64,000 nt of DNA from Protea cynaroides (Eukaryota > Streptophyta > Magnoliopsida > Proteales > Proteaceae): positions 21,459,814 through 21,523,813 of the forward strand of contig CM053267.1 of NCBI GenBank assembly GCA_028583415.1. The letters run 5' to 3'. The position numbers were made by a program, and so were the translations under genes. Positions 43,683 to 54,960 of the stretch are shown piece by piece (position 1 is the stretch's first letter; every line of letters begins with the position of its first letter). Below the pieces are notes generated by a model. It saw nothing but the letters and a program-made list of their open reading frames with translations, did no database searches and was not told the origin of the DNA.

Positions 43683-44190
43683 GAACTGTAAATATAGCTA
43701 GCATACCCGCCAGAGTACTCTTTGACTCTAGGGCCACGTACTCCTTCGTTTCTATTTCTTTTGGGAAACGAATGGAATTACCTGTCAAGTATTTAACCCC
43801 AAGCTTGATAGTTCACTCTCTGTTGGGAGTAGAAGTGGCGTTGAATGAATACTATGGGCCTTGGATAGTTAGTATTGAGGGTCGAAACCTAGAAGCAAAT
43901 CTGGTTCAACTCGAGATGGTAGACTTTGACGTCATCTTGGGAATGGATTGGCTAGGCCATCATTCAGCTAGCTTATTATGTGGTGAAAGAAAATTTGTTC
44001 TCAAAGATGAGAAGGTAAAAGAGTTTAGCTTCACTGGGACCAAGTTACCTAGGAAGCGGAAGCTGATCCTCTCCATCCTAAAAGCTAAGAGATGCTTAGA
44101 GAAGGGAGGAGTGGGGTACTTACTGTTTGTGGTCGACATAACTGTCGAGGTGCCAAAGATGGAAGATCTAGATGTGGTACGAGAGTTCTA
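43683..44190 (+). pseudogene. pol: T3 protease
   Basis: The active-site triad is DSR (43724-43732; GGG to AGG), also seen in T4. The fold continues with FDVILGMDWLGHH and is open from 43772. A small deletion near 44189 shifts the frame into the one used by RT. Confidence 0.85.
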
Positions 44191-46257
44191 GATGTATTTC
44201 CAGAAGATCTCCCAGGTCCACCTCCAGACAGGGCTACAGAGTTTGTGATAGACCTTATGCCAGGGTCGGCGTCGGTGTCTAAGGCACCGTACAGGATGGC
44301 CCCTACCGAATTAAAGGAGTTAAAAACCCTATTACAAGAACTACTAGATAAGCGCTTCATACGACCAAGCATATCACCATGGGGAGCACCTGTATTGTCC
44401 GTTAAGAAGAAGGACAGTAGTGTACGACTATGTATCGACTACCGAGAGCTGAACAAGTTAACCATCAAGAATCGATATCCTTTTCCTAGGATCAACAATC
44501 TGTTCGATCAGTTACAGGGTGCAAAGGTTTTCTCAAAGATTGATCTTAGATCAGGGTATCACCAATTGAAGATCAAGGCTGCAAATATTCCAAAGACTGC
44601 TTTCAGAACAAGGTATGGGCATTATGAGTTCATCGTAATGTCATTCGGGTTAACTAACGCTCCAGCGTCGTTCATGGAACTAATGAACCGAGTGTTTCAT
44701 GACATGTTGGACACTTCGCTCATCGTATTCATTGCCGACATATTGGTCTACTCAAAGGATAAGGAGACTTATGCAACACATTTGAGAGTAGCCCTTCAAC
44801 GACTGAGAAGGGAGAAGCTTGACGCCAAGTTCAAGAAGTGTGAATTTTGGCTGAAGGAAGTGACCTTCTTGGATCATGTAGTATCAGTAGACGGTATCAA
44901 GGTAAATCCAAGCAAGATCGCATCTATAGTAGGATGGGATGCACCGAATTCAATTGTGGAGATTCGTAGTTTCCTTGGATTGGCTGGTTACTATAGAAGA
45001 TTCGTGGGAGACTACTCAAGGATCACCGTTCCACTTTCTAGACTAACCAAGAAAGGAGAAAAGCTCATATGGATGGATGAGTGTGAAAAGTGCTTTCAAA
45101 CTTTGAAGTCAAGACTAGTATCTGCACCTATCTTGACCATCCCAGCTCCAGGCTTGCCGTTTACCTTATATACGAATGCCTCAGGATTAGGTCTTGGATG
45201 TGTGTTGATGCAAGGAGAACAAGTGATTGCCTACGCATCAAGACAGTTGAAAGAGCATGAGAAGAACTATCCTACGCATGATTTGGAATTAGCAGCAGTT
45301 ATTCATGCAATCAAGACTTGGAGACACTACGTTTACGGTGAAAAGTTTCAGATTAAGTCGGACCACAAAAGCTTAACTTACCTTTTCACTCAGAAGGACC
45401 TGAATATGAGACAGAGGAGATGGCTGAAACTATTAAAGGATTATGATTGTGATATCCAGTACCATCCGAGTAAGGAAAATGTTGTGGTTGATGCCTTAAG
45501 CCGAAAGTGGGCATTGAAACCGGAGGTAGGACCTAGTACAAATGCTGCATTGTGTGCTGCAACTTCAAGCTCAATAGAAAATGATGAAGAGTATATATTA
45601 GAAACTGCAGGAGATCCAGTGGAACAGGACTTAATTCATAAGTTTACATTGATGTTCGTAGCCTTGAAAATCTCATCGGATCTAATAGATGAGGTCAGTA
45701 GCAATCCTACAGGATCCACACCTGTGCAAAAAGATCTAGAGAAGGGTAAAAGCAATCCTGACTTTACCTTGGATTCAGACAAGGTACTCAGGTATCGTGG
45801 ACGATTATGTATACCTGAGAGTGAGAACTCAAATATCAGAGATCGAGTTATGACAGAAGCTCATTACACCCCCTATTCGGTATATCCAGGAAGCACCAAA
45901 ATGTACCATGATTTAAGAAGACTATATTGGTGGAGGGGCATGAAAACGGATGTAGCAAGATTCGTATTCCAATGTCTGAATTGCCAGCAAGTTAAAGCAG
46001 AAAGGCAGAGACCCGTAGGTTTGTTACAACCACTACCGGAGCCAGCATGGAAGTGGGATTGTGTCACGATGGATTTCTTCACTGGCCAACCCTTGACACC
46101 AAGGTCAGTGGATGCAGTATGGGTTATAGTCGATCGACTTACCAAGACAGCTCGATTCATCGCTATCAGAGCTCATTATACCATGGAGAAGCTGGCCAAG
46201 CTATATGTGGATAATATAGTCAGACTTCATGAACGTCCCAGAAAGTATAGTATCTGA
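44191..46257 (+). pseudogene. pol: T3 RT, RNase H and N-terminal integrase in one long open frame
   Basis: The longest retrotransposon frame in the window (721 codons counting an upstream overlap). RT has GAPVLSVKKKD and SKIDLRSGYHQ, but the catalytic motif reads FIAD (44728-44739), the first Asp being Ala. RNase H reads LYTNASGLG, the first catalytic Asp being Asn (45175-45177). The integrase zinc region is complete (HYTPYSVY then CLNCQQ; the second His is Tyr). The first integrase Asp (VTMDFF) is present. The frame ends where the 1-bp insertion at 46228-46241, shared with T1, shifts it. Despite its length it should be catalytically dead. Confidence 0.9.
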
Positions 46258-47130
46258 CAGAGATCCCCATTTTACATCAATGTTCTGGAAAGGATTACAG
46301 AAAGCCATGGGAACCAAGTTGAAGTTTAGTACTACTTTTCATCCTCAGACAAATGGACAGTCAGAAAGAACTATTCAAATCTTAGAAGATATGCTCTGAG
46401 CGTGTGCCCTAGATTGGAGCTTGGGACGAGAAGCTATCGCTTATCGAGTTTTCCTATAACAATAGTTACCAGGCTGCGATCCAAATGGCTCCATATGAGG
46501 CACTCTATGGGAAGTAATGTCGTACACCTCTGTTATGGAATGAGGTGGGAGAGAGAAGGATTGTAGGACCGGAGTTCGTCGAAGAAGCTTGTCGAGTGAT
46601 TGATCAAATTAAAAAAAGAGTGAAAATAGCTCAAGTTCGACACAAGCAGTATGCAGATAACTGACGTCGAGATCTGGAGTTTGCAGTGGGTGATAAAGTG
46701 TTCTTGAAGATATCACATATGCCAGGTCTGAAACGGTTTGGAAAGAAGGGGAAGCTATGCCCCACCCAGGTATGTTCGACCATACGAGATTTTGACCAGA
46801 CATGGCAATGTGGCATATCAACTATCTCTACTACCATCCATGTCAAGTGTTAATGATGTATTCCATGTTTCTTTATTGAAGAAGTATGTCAGGGATCCAT
46901 CACACATCTTGATAGCAGATCCACCAGACTTGACAGAGGACTTGACATTTGAAGTAGTACATGTAATGCTCACAAGCCGAAAGGTACAACATCTCCGAAG
47001 CAAGGATATCCATTATGTAAAGGTGCATTGGAAAAGCCAAGATGTAGAAGAAATTACTTGGGAGGAAGAGAATGCGATGCGGAAGGAATACCCTAATCTT
47101 TTTGACGATCAAAGTACGTACAAATTTTGA
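46258..47130 (+). pseudogene. pol: T3 integrase C-terminal part and chromodomain-like tail
   Basis: VSDRDPHF and GQSERTIQ carry the remaining catalytic residues. TGA near 46396, a short deletion in the LDFKGAWD region, and TAA after YEALYGK (46516-46518, shared with T1) break it. From 46738 an open frame of 130 codons covers the PYEILTRHGNVAYQL part and the chromodomain-like YVKVHWKSQDVEEITWE. It ends TGA at 47128-47130. Confidence 0.87.
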
Positions 47131-47215
47131 GGCCAAAATTTATTTTAAGGGTGGGGGAGTTGTGAAACCTACATGCAAATTTTGGGGACAAAATTTATTT
47201 TAAGGGTGGGGGAGT
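47120..47215 (+). other. T3 duplicated polypurine tract
   Basis: Two copies of the TTTATTTTAAGGGTGGGGGAGTTG unit, the second abutting the 3' LTR. Confidence 0.75.
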
Positions 47216-49398
47216 TGTAAGACTTGCACTCCATGATTCCGATCTAAACCTTTAATCATGTCGTAATAGGTCTTCCAATCATCACTAGACCAGACGGGAC
47301 GAGCGGATGACAACCAAGTATGAAATCAGACCAATCGGACCAATTCAAGTATGAAAATTTAGATACCTGTCGATGGTATCAGTCTTGGTACCGGTTGATG
47401 GTCGACCGGTATGGCCTGCACAGACTTGGATCCAGAAAAGGATCTCTGCAGGTCCCACTTTCCAAATTTTGAACCGAAGGACTTTCCTAATGTTAGGAGG
47501 CTTCCTAAACCTAACCCTAGCCTATATAAGGACCCTTAAACCTCATAAAACCTCTCTCATTGATCCTCGCAAACCATAGAGAGGAGAAAAAGGTTGAAGA
47601 ATGAGAAGAGGCTAGGAAGGAGAGGGAAGAGCCGCCATTGCCGTTCGATGAAGAACACATTACCGCGAGTCAAGATTAAGTGCTTAAACCTTCCTCTACT
47701 TTAATCGTACTAGGATGGTTAGTCATGTTTGGATCAATACCTTGCAAAGCAAGGTATTGATCTAAACCCTATTTTACCGTCAAACCCTAATCTAGTCGGT
47801 AAACCCTAGATTCAAGTTCTAAGTCGAAGATCATCGAGGCTAGGACTTGAATGGAGTTGGAAACAACTCTAACTCAATGCTCAGACCTAGGATGTGTAGG
47901 AAAAACCCTAGGATCAATAGAGGGTGACTGACGAAAGGTGAGAACCAAGCGTATGGTCTTTCGGAGACATACTGGTCGACCATACCAGTCGCACCCTATT
48001 CGACCGGTACCTCCCGGAGACTGGTTTGTAGGGACTGGTCGACCATACCGGTCGCACCTTTCCCCACAATAACGTGACCGGTCCTACGATCGGTATGCTC
48101 TGTGAGAAGTGTTTTTGACCCAGTTGGTTTTTCGACCAATGTAAATCCTAAGAAAACTATTCTAGTACAACCCTAACATTGTGTAGGACCTTGTGATAGC
48201 AAGTTTGGATTATGCAACGCGGGGCAAGCTAGCAAACAAGCGTCAAATAAGGGAATCAGACATAAATCCTAATAATTTAATAAACAGTAAATCATTGTTA
48301 ATAACCATGATTCTATGGTATGATGTTTATGCATACTCGCACGTCATCCTTTATTTTCAGTTATTATTATTGTTCATGCATACTCGCTATGCTAGGATGT
48401 GACTGTTAGGCATGTGATTGTTTTTGTTGGTGTGTGGAATGGAAAGGACTGAAGGTCTGAGATCCTTCCTCACACTAGCACCTTTCGTATCGTTCTGTCT
48501 TAGCTTGCTTGGTGCGGGTAGGGTATCAGGGGGAGGAAGTGGCACTGTGGTCTCCGGCCTGGCCACTAGACTCTAGCTCTATCTCTATGCCATAGGGAGC
48601 TATGATGGAAAAGGGCCTACTGTGATGACATGTAGGATTGGTTAGTTGCAAGCCCAATTTACAAGCCCTCCCCAATAGGGGTTTACGTATTGGTATGGGT
48701 AGAGTATCAGGGGAGGTGCTGGCGGTGTTTGATCCGGACGCCTTAGCTCTATCTCTATTCCATGGTGGGTGCATGTGGGACAACAGTGGTGTTTGATCCA
48801 TTGGGCAGCTTCACACACTCGTGTATAGAGGTGCGGTGGCCGCCAATCCTTTCTATAGCATATTGTAAACTTAAAACCAGACCATGATGTGAATGTTACT
48901 CATGCATATATTTATTGCATTGTCTGATTGTCTTACTGAGCTAAGTTGTGAGCTCCTTGTATATATATAAGTTTTTAGATGTTGATGCAGGTTATACGAT
49001 GGAGGATTACGTGGACGCTCTAGTGTATGGAGGCGTGGCTGCTTTCGATATGCAAGCAAGAGAGGACGAGCATGACGCTTCATGCGAGTGCCCTTTCTGC
49101 GTGTATCTCTAGGGTGTTTATTTAGATTATTTTATTTATTTTCAGTTGGATTTATAAAGTGATGTAAGGATATTAATTACGTTTTGGTGTGGAGAATAAC
49201 TTGATATTTTATTTATTTATCAATAGATCACTCAGTTCATTTAATTTAAGACTTCCGTTGTGTTTTATTATATTCTGATTTTGGTTATGTGCAATGGTTT
49301 GTATGAGTGGACACGGTCTTATTGAGATCCTGGTGTGAGCTGTTGGTTCAGTGATGGTTCACTTACACTTCTGGTTCAGCCAGAATTGGGGTGTGACA
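47216..49398 (+). repeat. T3 3' LTR (2183 bp)
   Basis: TGTAAGACTTGCACTCC to GGGGTGTGACA. Array 1 at 47362-47413, TATA box 47523, array 2 at 47967-48095. It lacks the extra GC-rich segment of the 5' LTR. Its leader donor is mutated (GATTAAGTG), as is the second donor (CAAATAAGGG). Confidence 0.93.
48991..49112 (+). CDS. Small LTR reading frame, last exon, T3 3' LTR copy
   Basis: GYTMEDYVDALVYGGVAAFD, acidic stretch, DASCECPFCVYL and TAG; intact tail. Confidence 0.45.
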
Positions 49399-49545
49399 CT
49401 TTTCCTTCCATACCTTTTCTTCTTTCTCTTCTTCTGATCTATTAACCATTGCTCTACAGTTATAATGTCTTCTCTTTAAGATCCTTGCGCACCGCCCTCC
49501 TTCCAGATCCATTACGATCTACCCGAACCTTGCTCTAATACCATT
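49399..49545 (-). other. C1 leader and primer-binding site
   Basis: The minus-strand region between the copia 5' LTR and gag. TGGTATTAGAGC (49532-49543, minus strand), matching initiator Met tRNA with one G-U type change, lies 2 bp from the LTR. Confidence 0.75.
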
Positions 49546-49894
49546 TGTTAGGGTCGAAAGTGCAAACAGGAGAAAATATAAGGAATAAGCAAACACACAA
49601 CACGAGGATTTATCGTGGTTCAACACCCAATCTAGAATTCCTACCTCCACTTCAAAGAATCAGAGAATTTCTTTATTCACAAGAAAACTCTACACCTCTC
49701 TCTACCTTAAAAAGGGTTTCCCTTTTCTTTGTTACCTAGGGTTTTCCCCATAGATACAATATATAATCTCCTTAGAAATCCTACTCCCACATAATTACAA
49801 ATTAATCCTTGTACATGTAATTAACCCAAACTCAAAAACAAATAGAACTCCAATACCTGTATAAACCCCACATAATACAAGACACAACCTAACA
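49546..49894 (-). repeat. C1 5' LTR (349 bp)
   Basis: TGTTAGG at the left and CCTAACA at the right form a terminal inverted repeat. It matches the split 3' LTR over most of its length. Confidence 0.88.
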
Positions 49895-50828
49895 CATTTC
49901 ACATACCTTATGTTCTGCCTATTGCCTTCAATATGTTATTGGTTCACATAAGCAAAATGCTCCACATAGCCCACCAACCCTCATGATTTATATTCGAGTC
50001 AAACTTGAGCTGGTCTTGATTGCCAAGAATTCCTTTATTTACCAATTCGATCTACTCATAAAAAATATTAAAAAAATATATAAAAAAATAAAAAAAAAGC
50101 GGGCTAAATTCCCTTGCTTTTCCTTAGGATTCAATTTTTTCCCTTTAACTATTTGTTTTGGTTTAAAAAGTTTACATATTAATTTTTTTTTCAATAGATA
50201 ACATATAGTGATCTTAAAGGAAGGGGAAAAAGAAGTTCGTTTATCGTTTACCTCATGAAACAAACATTGGAAAAAAAAATTTTAACATGTATAATGTTAC
50301 ATTAAAATTTTCAAGTACAAATGTACGTCAAAACAAACGGAATCTGTATAAACCACTCTGAGGAGAATACATGGAAAAATGCAGAGACTTGTACATAACT
50401 CAACTTCGTACGAAGTTAAGTTGGGTCATCGCATGGTGTGATGAACACTTAATCCAATTAAAAGAAATTCTTTATAAAAAATTGTCAAGAAATCATTCAT
50501 TATGTATGTAACAAGATGTTAGGAAACCAAGAAACAAGATAGACTATAAAATACAATTAGGACCACTTTGATAAAATAGTAAAATATGAAAAGCTGGCAA
50601 TGACTCTGGAAAGTTTTGGGTCTCTATTGGTGGTTAGTATGTGGTTTCCTTTCTTTCTTTTTTTTAGATTCAAAAAATTTCGTACTCCCTTTAAATTTCT
50701 AATCTTACGAAAAACGCTACATGGCTGGCTGATTCGTCTGCTAAAGAAGTATAGACGAGTGGAATATTTATTAATTCATCTCAGCATCTTCAATCCATCA
50801 AATTGGATCTTTTTTATGATATATTAGG
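49895..50828. other. Unassigned AT-rich stretch
   Basis: Poly-A/T-rich low complexity near 50050-50200. No gene or repeat recognised except a palindrome at 50397-50422 (AACTTCGTACGAAGTT core). Confidence 0.4.
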
Positions 50829-51434
50829 TGTCACACCCCAATTCTAGACTAACCACCGGTGTGATGAACCATCATGAGAACCAACGGTTCAAACCAGGAT
50901 CTCGTATAGGCTATGCCAACCATGTTAAACTAAAACACATTCCACAATAATAATCAGAGTAAATAAATAAATAGCGAAAGTCTTATTAATAATGAACTGA
51001 GAGTCTATAGTGATAATTAAATATTTAACAAGTTATCTTCAATTAACCAAAACATAATTAATACTGATTACAAGTATCACAATACGAAAGTTAACCACTA
51101 AGCGTAAACATTGTTCAAACACTAGCTTGACCAGCCATATTCGTCTTCTAGAGCTTGTACATCCATAGCCGCTGCATGTCCACACATTGGCGTATTCATA
51201 TAATCTTCAACCGTAACACCTGCAACATCAGATACTAAAAAGAATTACACGTGCTAGGGTCAGCTCTCCAACTTAAGCCCAGTGAGTGAATAAAACAATG
51301 CAACAAACATATGCATACATTCAATTGATATCTTTGGTCTGGTTTTAAGTTTACAATGTGCTATAGAAAGGTTTGGTGGCCCCTGCATCTCTATACACGA
51401 GTGTGTGAATCTGCCCAATGGATCAAACACCACT
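50829..51434 (-). repeat. LTR terminal part, minus strand, GGGTCG-type family, interrupted by T5
   Basis: It begins TGTCACACCCCAATTCTAG and shows the usual terminal region, the small reading frame (51122-51219) and the TATAGAGGTGC..GCACATTG block. It stops where T5 starts; the rest should lie beyond the window. Confidence 0.75.
51122..51219 (-). CDS. Small LTR reading frame, last exon, copy in LTR 50829-51434
   Basis: Acceptor GATGTTGCAG, then VTVEDYMNTPMCGHAAAMD and a shorter acidic tail ending at TAG, before the Cys motif would appear. Related to S1. Confidence 0.4.
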
Positions 51435-53809
51435 TGTAAGACCCACACACCACGAACCTGGTCTAACCTTACATTCTTGTGTCATGAGCAGTCTACCTAT
51501 CATGGTCGAGCCAAGTGGACCAAGTGTGTGAAGAAACCACAAGACCAGGTATGAAATTTAACTCAAAAATAGTCAAATATGAGTGTGTGGTCGCATGCCT
51601 AAACAGGTGTGACCGACCCCACCTCAAAATAGTCCAACCCCATGAATTTTGGTCGTAGGGTCGCACATTTTAAAAACGTAGGGTTACGGATTCTGCGACC
51701 CTACCTGCGACCCCACGAAAACAGTCAGAAACCAAATTTAGGAAACCTTCCTAATCCGAAAGGGGTTCCTTCCTAAACTCATTGGGACTTATTATGGGGG
51801 GTTTTTCTCCATAAATAGGACTTTCCTTAGCCTCTTTCACTCCTTTAGAACTCTAATTGAAAGAGAAAAGAAGGAGAAGAGAAGGAGAAGAGAAGGAGAA
51901 TTGAAGAAGAAGACTAAGGAGGAGGAAATTCAGAGAAAACTCTGAATTTTCAGCAAACCTAAGGTATGAACCTAATTTCCATGATTTATTTAAGAGCCTA
52001 GAATAGTTCATGAAGAAGATAGGATTAGGAGAAACCCAAATCATCCATCCATGGATAAATTCCAAGAGAATCCATGGAGGAAATCATTGTGGACAATGGA
52101 TAGTGTATAAAATTATAGTTTTATGCCATAGAACAATCATAGGAAGGACCATGAAGATAAGCCAAAGGATTCAAACATGAAGGAACGGACTTAAGAGTAA
52201 AAGGTCGACCATGACACGTGTGGTTGCACGTAGGGTCGCACGATGGCTAACCCCACGAGACCCACACGTCCAACCTCATGCCCTCGGGAAGTTTCCAGGG
52301 AGGGTGTGGTCCATATAGGGTCACAGTATGTCCGACCCTACCTAAGACCCTACCACCTGGAGTCATAGAAATTGAGACCCCAGGTGCTACCCTACCCTGT
52401 GACGCTACACCCTGTGGCCGCAGAAATTGAGACCCCAGGTGCTACCCTACCTGTGACCCCTCAGTTTTTGTTAGTCTAAACACATAAAAATTAATTTTAA
52501 TTAAAATCTATCAACTTGTTACGTTTTTCAAGTGATTTAAAAGTGATTCATAAAGCTTGAACGAGGATCTACTATCAATCAAAGGTAAGGGAACAAGACC
52601 TAAATAATTGGCTAATAATAAACTGTTTTTATTTATTGAGTCCAATGCCATGAATGTTTCTATGCTTGTATGCGTGTATTTGCATTTCACATGTCATTCA
52701 ATATTTCTGCTATTAACGTTCATGCATATTTAATTTTGTTTATTTATAACCTGATGATGATGATGATGCTAGGAATAGGCATGTGAATGTTTGTGTGTGG
52801 TTAGTGTATTTGATGCGAGTGGGGCATCAGGGGAAGGACATGACACTGTGGTTCATCCTGGTCACCAGACTCTTGCTCTATCTTTCCTCAAGTCTTGTCC
52901 ACTGACATCGTCGTATCGCCATTACCTTAGCAGAATTATTACGTCGTAGGGCATCAGGGGAGGTGGTCTCGGATCGCGTAGTCTCTGACTCTACAGTGGG
53001 GCCTTAGATCTCTATGGACATATTGAGGGATGCTAGATGAGGCCTTGGATACACTGTTTGACAATAGGATTAGTTAGTTGCGAGCCCAGTTTGCAAGCCC
53101 TCGCCAATAGGGGCTTACGTGTTGGTATGGGTAGGGCATCAGGGGAAGTGTGATGCGGTGTGCTCCTAAGCACTTTAACTCTATCCCTATTCCTTGGTGG
53201 ATGCATATGGGACGGCAATGGTGTTTGATCCATTGGGCGGCTTCACACACTCATGTATAGAGGTGCGGCGGCCACCATTCCTTTCTATTGTACATTGCAA
53301 ACTTATGAACTAGACCAAAGATATGAATTGAATGCATGCATATGTTTGTTGTATTGTTTTGTTTACTCACTGAGCTCAAGTTGGAGAGCTGACCCTCGCG
53401 CGTGTAATTCTTTTGGTTTCTGATGTTGCAAGTATTACGATTGAATATTATCTCGACATGCCAACATATGAACAGGTGGCGGCTATGATGAGCAAGTTGT
53501 GGAGGACTATTGTGATTCGTTAAATGAGCGTTTCAACTATGGATAGGCTTAGTGTTTAACTTTCGTATTTGGATATTTGTAATATGTATTAAATTATGTT
53601 TTGGCTAATTAGAGACAAATGGAATATTAATTATTTATCATGACTAGACCTCAGTTCATTATCTGTAAGACTTCTGCTATTTACTTTATCATCTCTGATT
53701 AATGTGGAATGTGTTTTGGTTTAATATGGTGGGGATAGCCTTGGTTGAACCGTTGGTTTATTGACGACTCATCACACCATTTTAGTTAGTGCAGAATTAG
53801 GGTATGACA
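51435..53809 (+). repeat. T5 5' LTR (2375 bp)
   Basis: TGTAAGACCCACACACC to GGGTATGACA. Arrays at 51570-51735 and 52200-52455 use GGTCGCA, GTAGGGTCGCA and TGCGACCCTA sites. CATAAATA at 51810 is the likely TATA box. A purine-rich leader ends near AAGGTATGAA (51963). GTAAGGGAAC follows near 52585. Confidence 0.88.
53422..53523 (+). pseudogene. Small LTR reading frame, T5 copy
   Basis: DVASITIEYYLDMPTYEQVAAM aligns with the DVDAGYTVDDYINAPVYGGVAAL pattern; the tail diverges and stops at TAA without the Cys motif. Confidence 0.35.
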
Positions 53810-53812
53810 ACT

Positions 53813-53824
53813 TGGTATTAGAGC
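53813..53824 (+). other. T5 primer-binding site
   Basis: TGGTATTAGAGC, 3 bp after the LTR. Confidence 0.8.
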
Positions 53825-54690
53825 CCTCAGGCCTTGCCCATCAAACTTGAATACTTCCACTGGAGTCCATGAATTGAGTTAGGATAAATTAAAAGATTTA
53901 ATACAAACACCCTATAAGCACATGTGTTGGTTGAGACAGAACTTAAACAAGACAATAATGTACATATAAAAGGTGGAACCATGTATATACAAACAGAAAA
54001 AAAATTCAAAATTTATCCTGATAAACAAATAGTATAGGGTACTATCTATAAGTTGGGTAGTTGCCTAGGTATACAAAGGATATAGTCCAGTAGCAAGAAG
54101 GTAGCTATAAAGCAGAAAATTGGAATACCGAGTTGGTACTCACAGGATGTGAAATTCGATGTATGGCAAAAGAAAAAAAAAGTGGCTAGTAACGCCTAAA
54201 CCCTATAGAGGTAAAGGAAAAGATCTTGGGCTAAATCCAACAAAGATAAGAGAACAATGGCCATATACAAAAAAAATGAGAGTAACTATAAAAGAAGATA
54301 AAGCTATACTCTTGGGTGATGTGGAGACTCAGAGTGAGATCCGCCATATGCTGATCCATTGCTTGTTGAGCATTAAGAAGATGTTGCAACTTGACCCCAC
54401 CACTATCTGGGTCGAAAACGGGTAGTGAAAACTCATCTGAGCAGATGCTAAATAATGATAATCATATTGGAGCAAATCAAAGGAGGTGAACAACCAGGCC
54501 ACTCCAGCCAATCACCTGGGCTACCAACTGCCTTGGCTACGATTGTAATAAACTTCGCCTGACAAAATACAAGAGCAACAACAGATGAGACCGACTATGC
54601 AAGTTGCTATGTGAATCACTACCCAAGTTGTCGATGCTACATCAACACCTCCGAGTCAAACCAAGCACGGTACCAATTAGTAGCAACACT
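53825..54690. other. T5 leader, no antisense gene recognised
   Basis: The first 250 bp match the leaders of T1-T3 (CATGAATTGAGTTAGGATAAATT; a degraded GGGTAC..GTTGCC stem near 54037-54072). Where the other elements carry the antisense gene I see no related protein on either strand. The region before gag is also much shorter (under 900 bp against about 2.4 kb). An 88-codon plus-strand frame at 54159-54425 is Lys-rich at its start and unrecognised. Confidence 0.4.
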
Positions 54691-54960
54691 GTACCCCCAG
54701 CACCTGATAGCTATAATACAGTGTCTACCATACAGCAAGTCCCAGTAACGTAAATCCCAGTGTAGAAACTTGGTGCACAACAAGCAGTGTATCATGGTGG
54801 TTACCCTTATCAGCCACTGATGTATGGGATAGCTGCATCATGGCAGAATGATCCGATCAGGGTTAAGGAATATTTTCTGAAGATGAAGCCTCAGACATTT
54901 TAAGTAAAGGATTAAATCTATTGTGGCCATATAACTAGATATGTTTATATAGGATGCAGT
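54691..54960 (+). pseudogene. gag: T5 gag remnant
   Basis: The segment GGYPYQPLMYGIAASWQND, then YFLKMKPQTF, aligns with the YPYPPPWYG and RFLKLKPPTF region of the other Gags. Stops break both sides. Confidence 0.6.

Larger units (their letters stand above)
37491..49398 (+). mobile_element. T3: full-length Ty3/gypsy chromovirus in C1
   Basis: 11,908 bp, with LTRs 37491-39756 and 47216-49398, primer site, broken antisense gene, gag, intron and pol. The flanks are CTTTG (37486-37490) and CTTTT (49399-49403), a 5-bp duplication with one mismatch. It belongs to the T1/T4 LTR subfamily. Gag has many stops; RT-RH-INT forms a long open frame but with catalytic substitutions. Confidence 0.92.
9517..49894 (-). 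mobile_element. C1: Ty1/copia element, minus strand, internally deleted, split by T1 and T3
   Basis: The parts are the 3' LTR (9517-9778 plus 35814-35908), a shortened internal region (35909-37490 plus 49399-49545) and the 5' LTR (49546-49894). Both LTRs start TGTTAGG on the plus-strand side and end in AACA. The internal parts hold Gag, a protease active-site remnant and a pre-integrase segment. Integrase, RT and RNase H are absent, so about 1.7 kb remains of what is usually 4 kb or more. No 5-bp duplication matches at the outer ends (ACACA at 9512-9516, CATTT at 49895-49899). It is the oldest layer of this nest. Confidence 0.85.

Noticed and set aside
46258..47215. Envelope-like gene between integrase and 3' LTR
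   Set aside because: Only the integrase C-terminal part, the chromodomain-like tail and the polypurine tracts are there; no room for another gene in T1-T3.
54159..54425. 88-codon plus-strand frame in the T5 leader as a gene
   Set aside because: Lys-rich, no homologue recognised, not conserved in T1-T4, in a decayed region.
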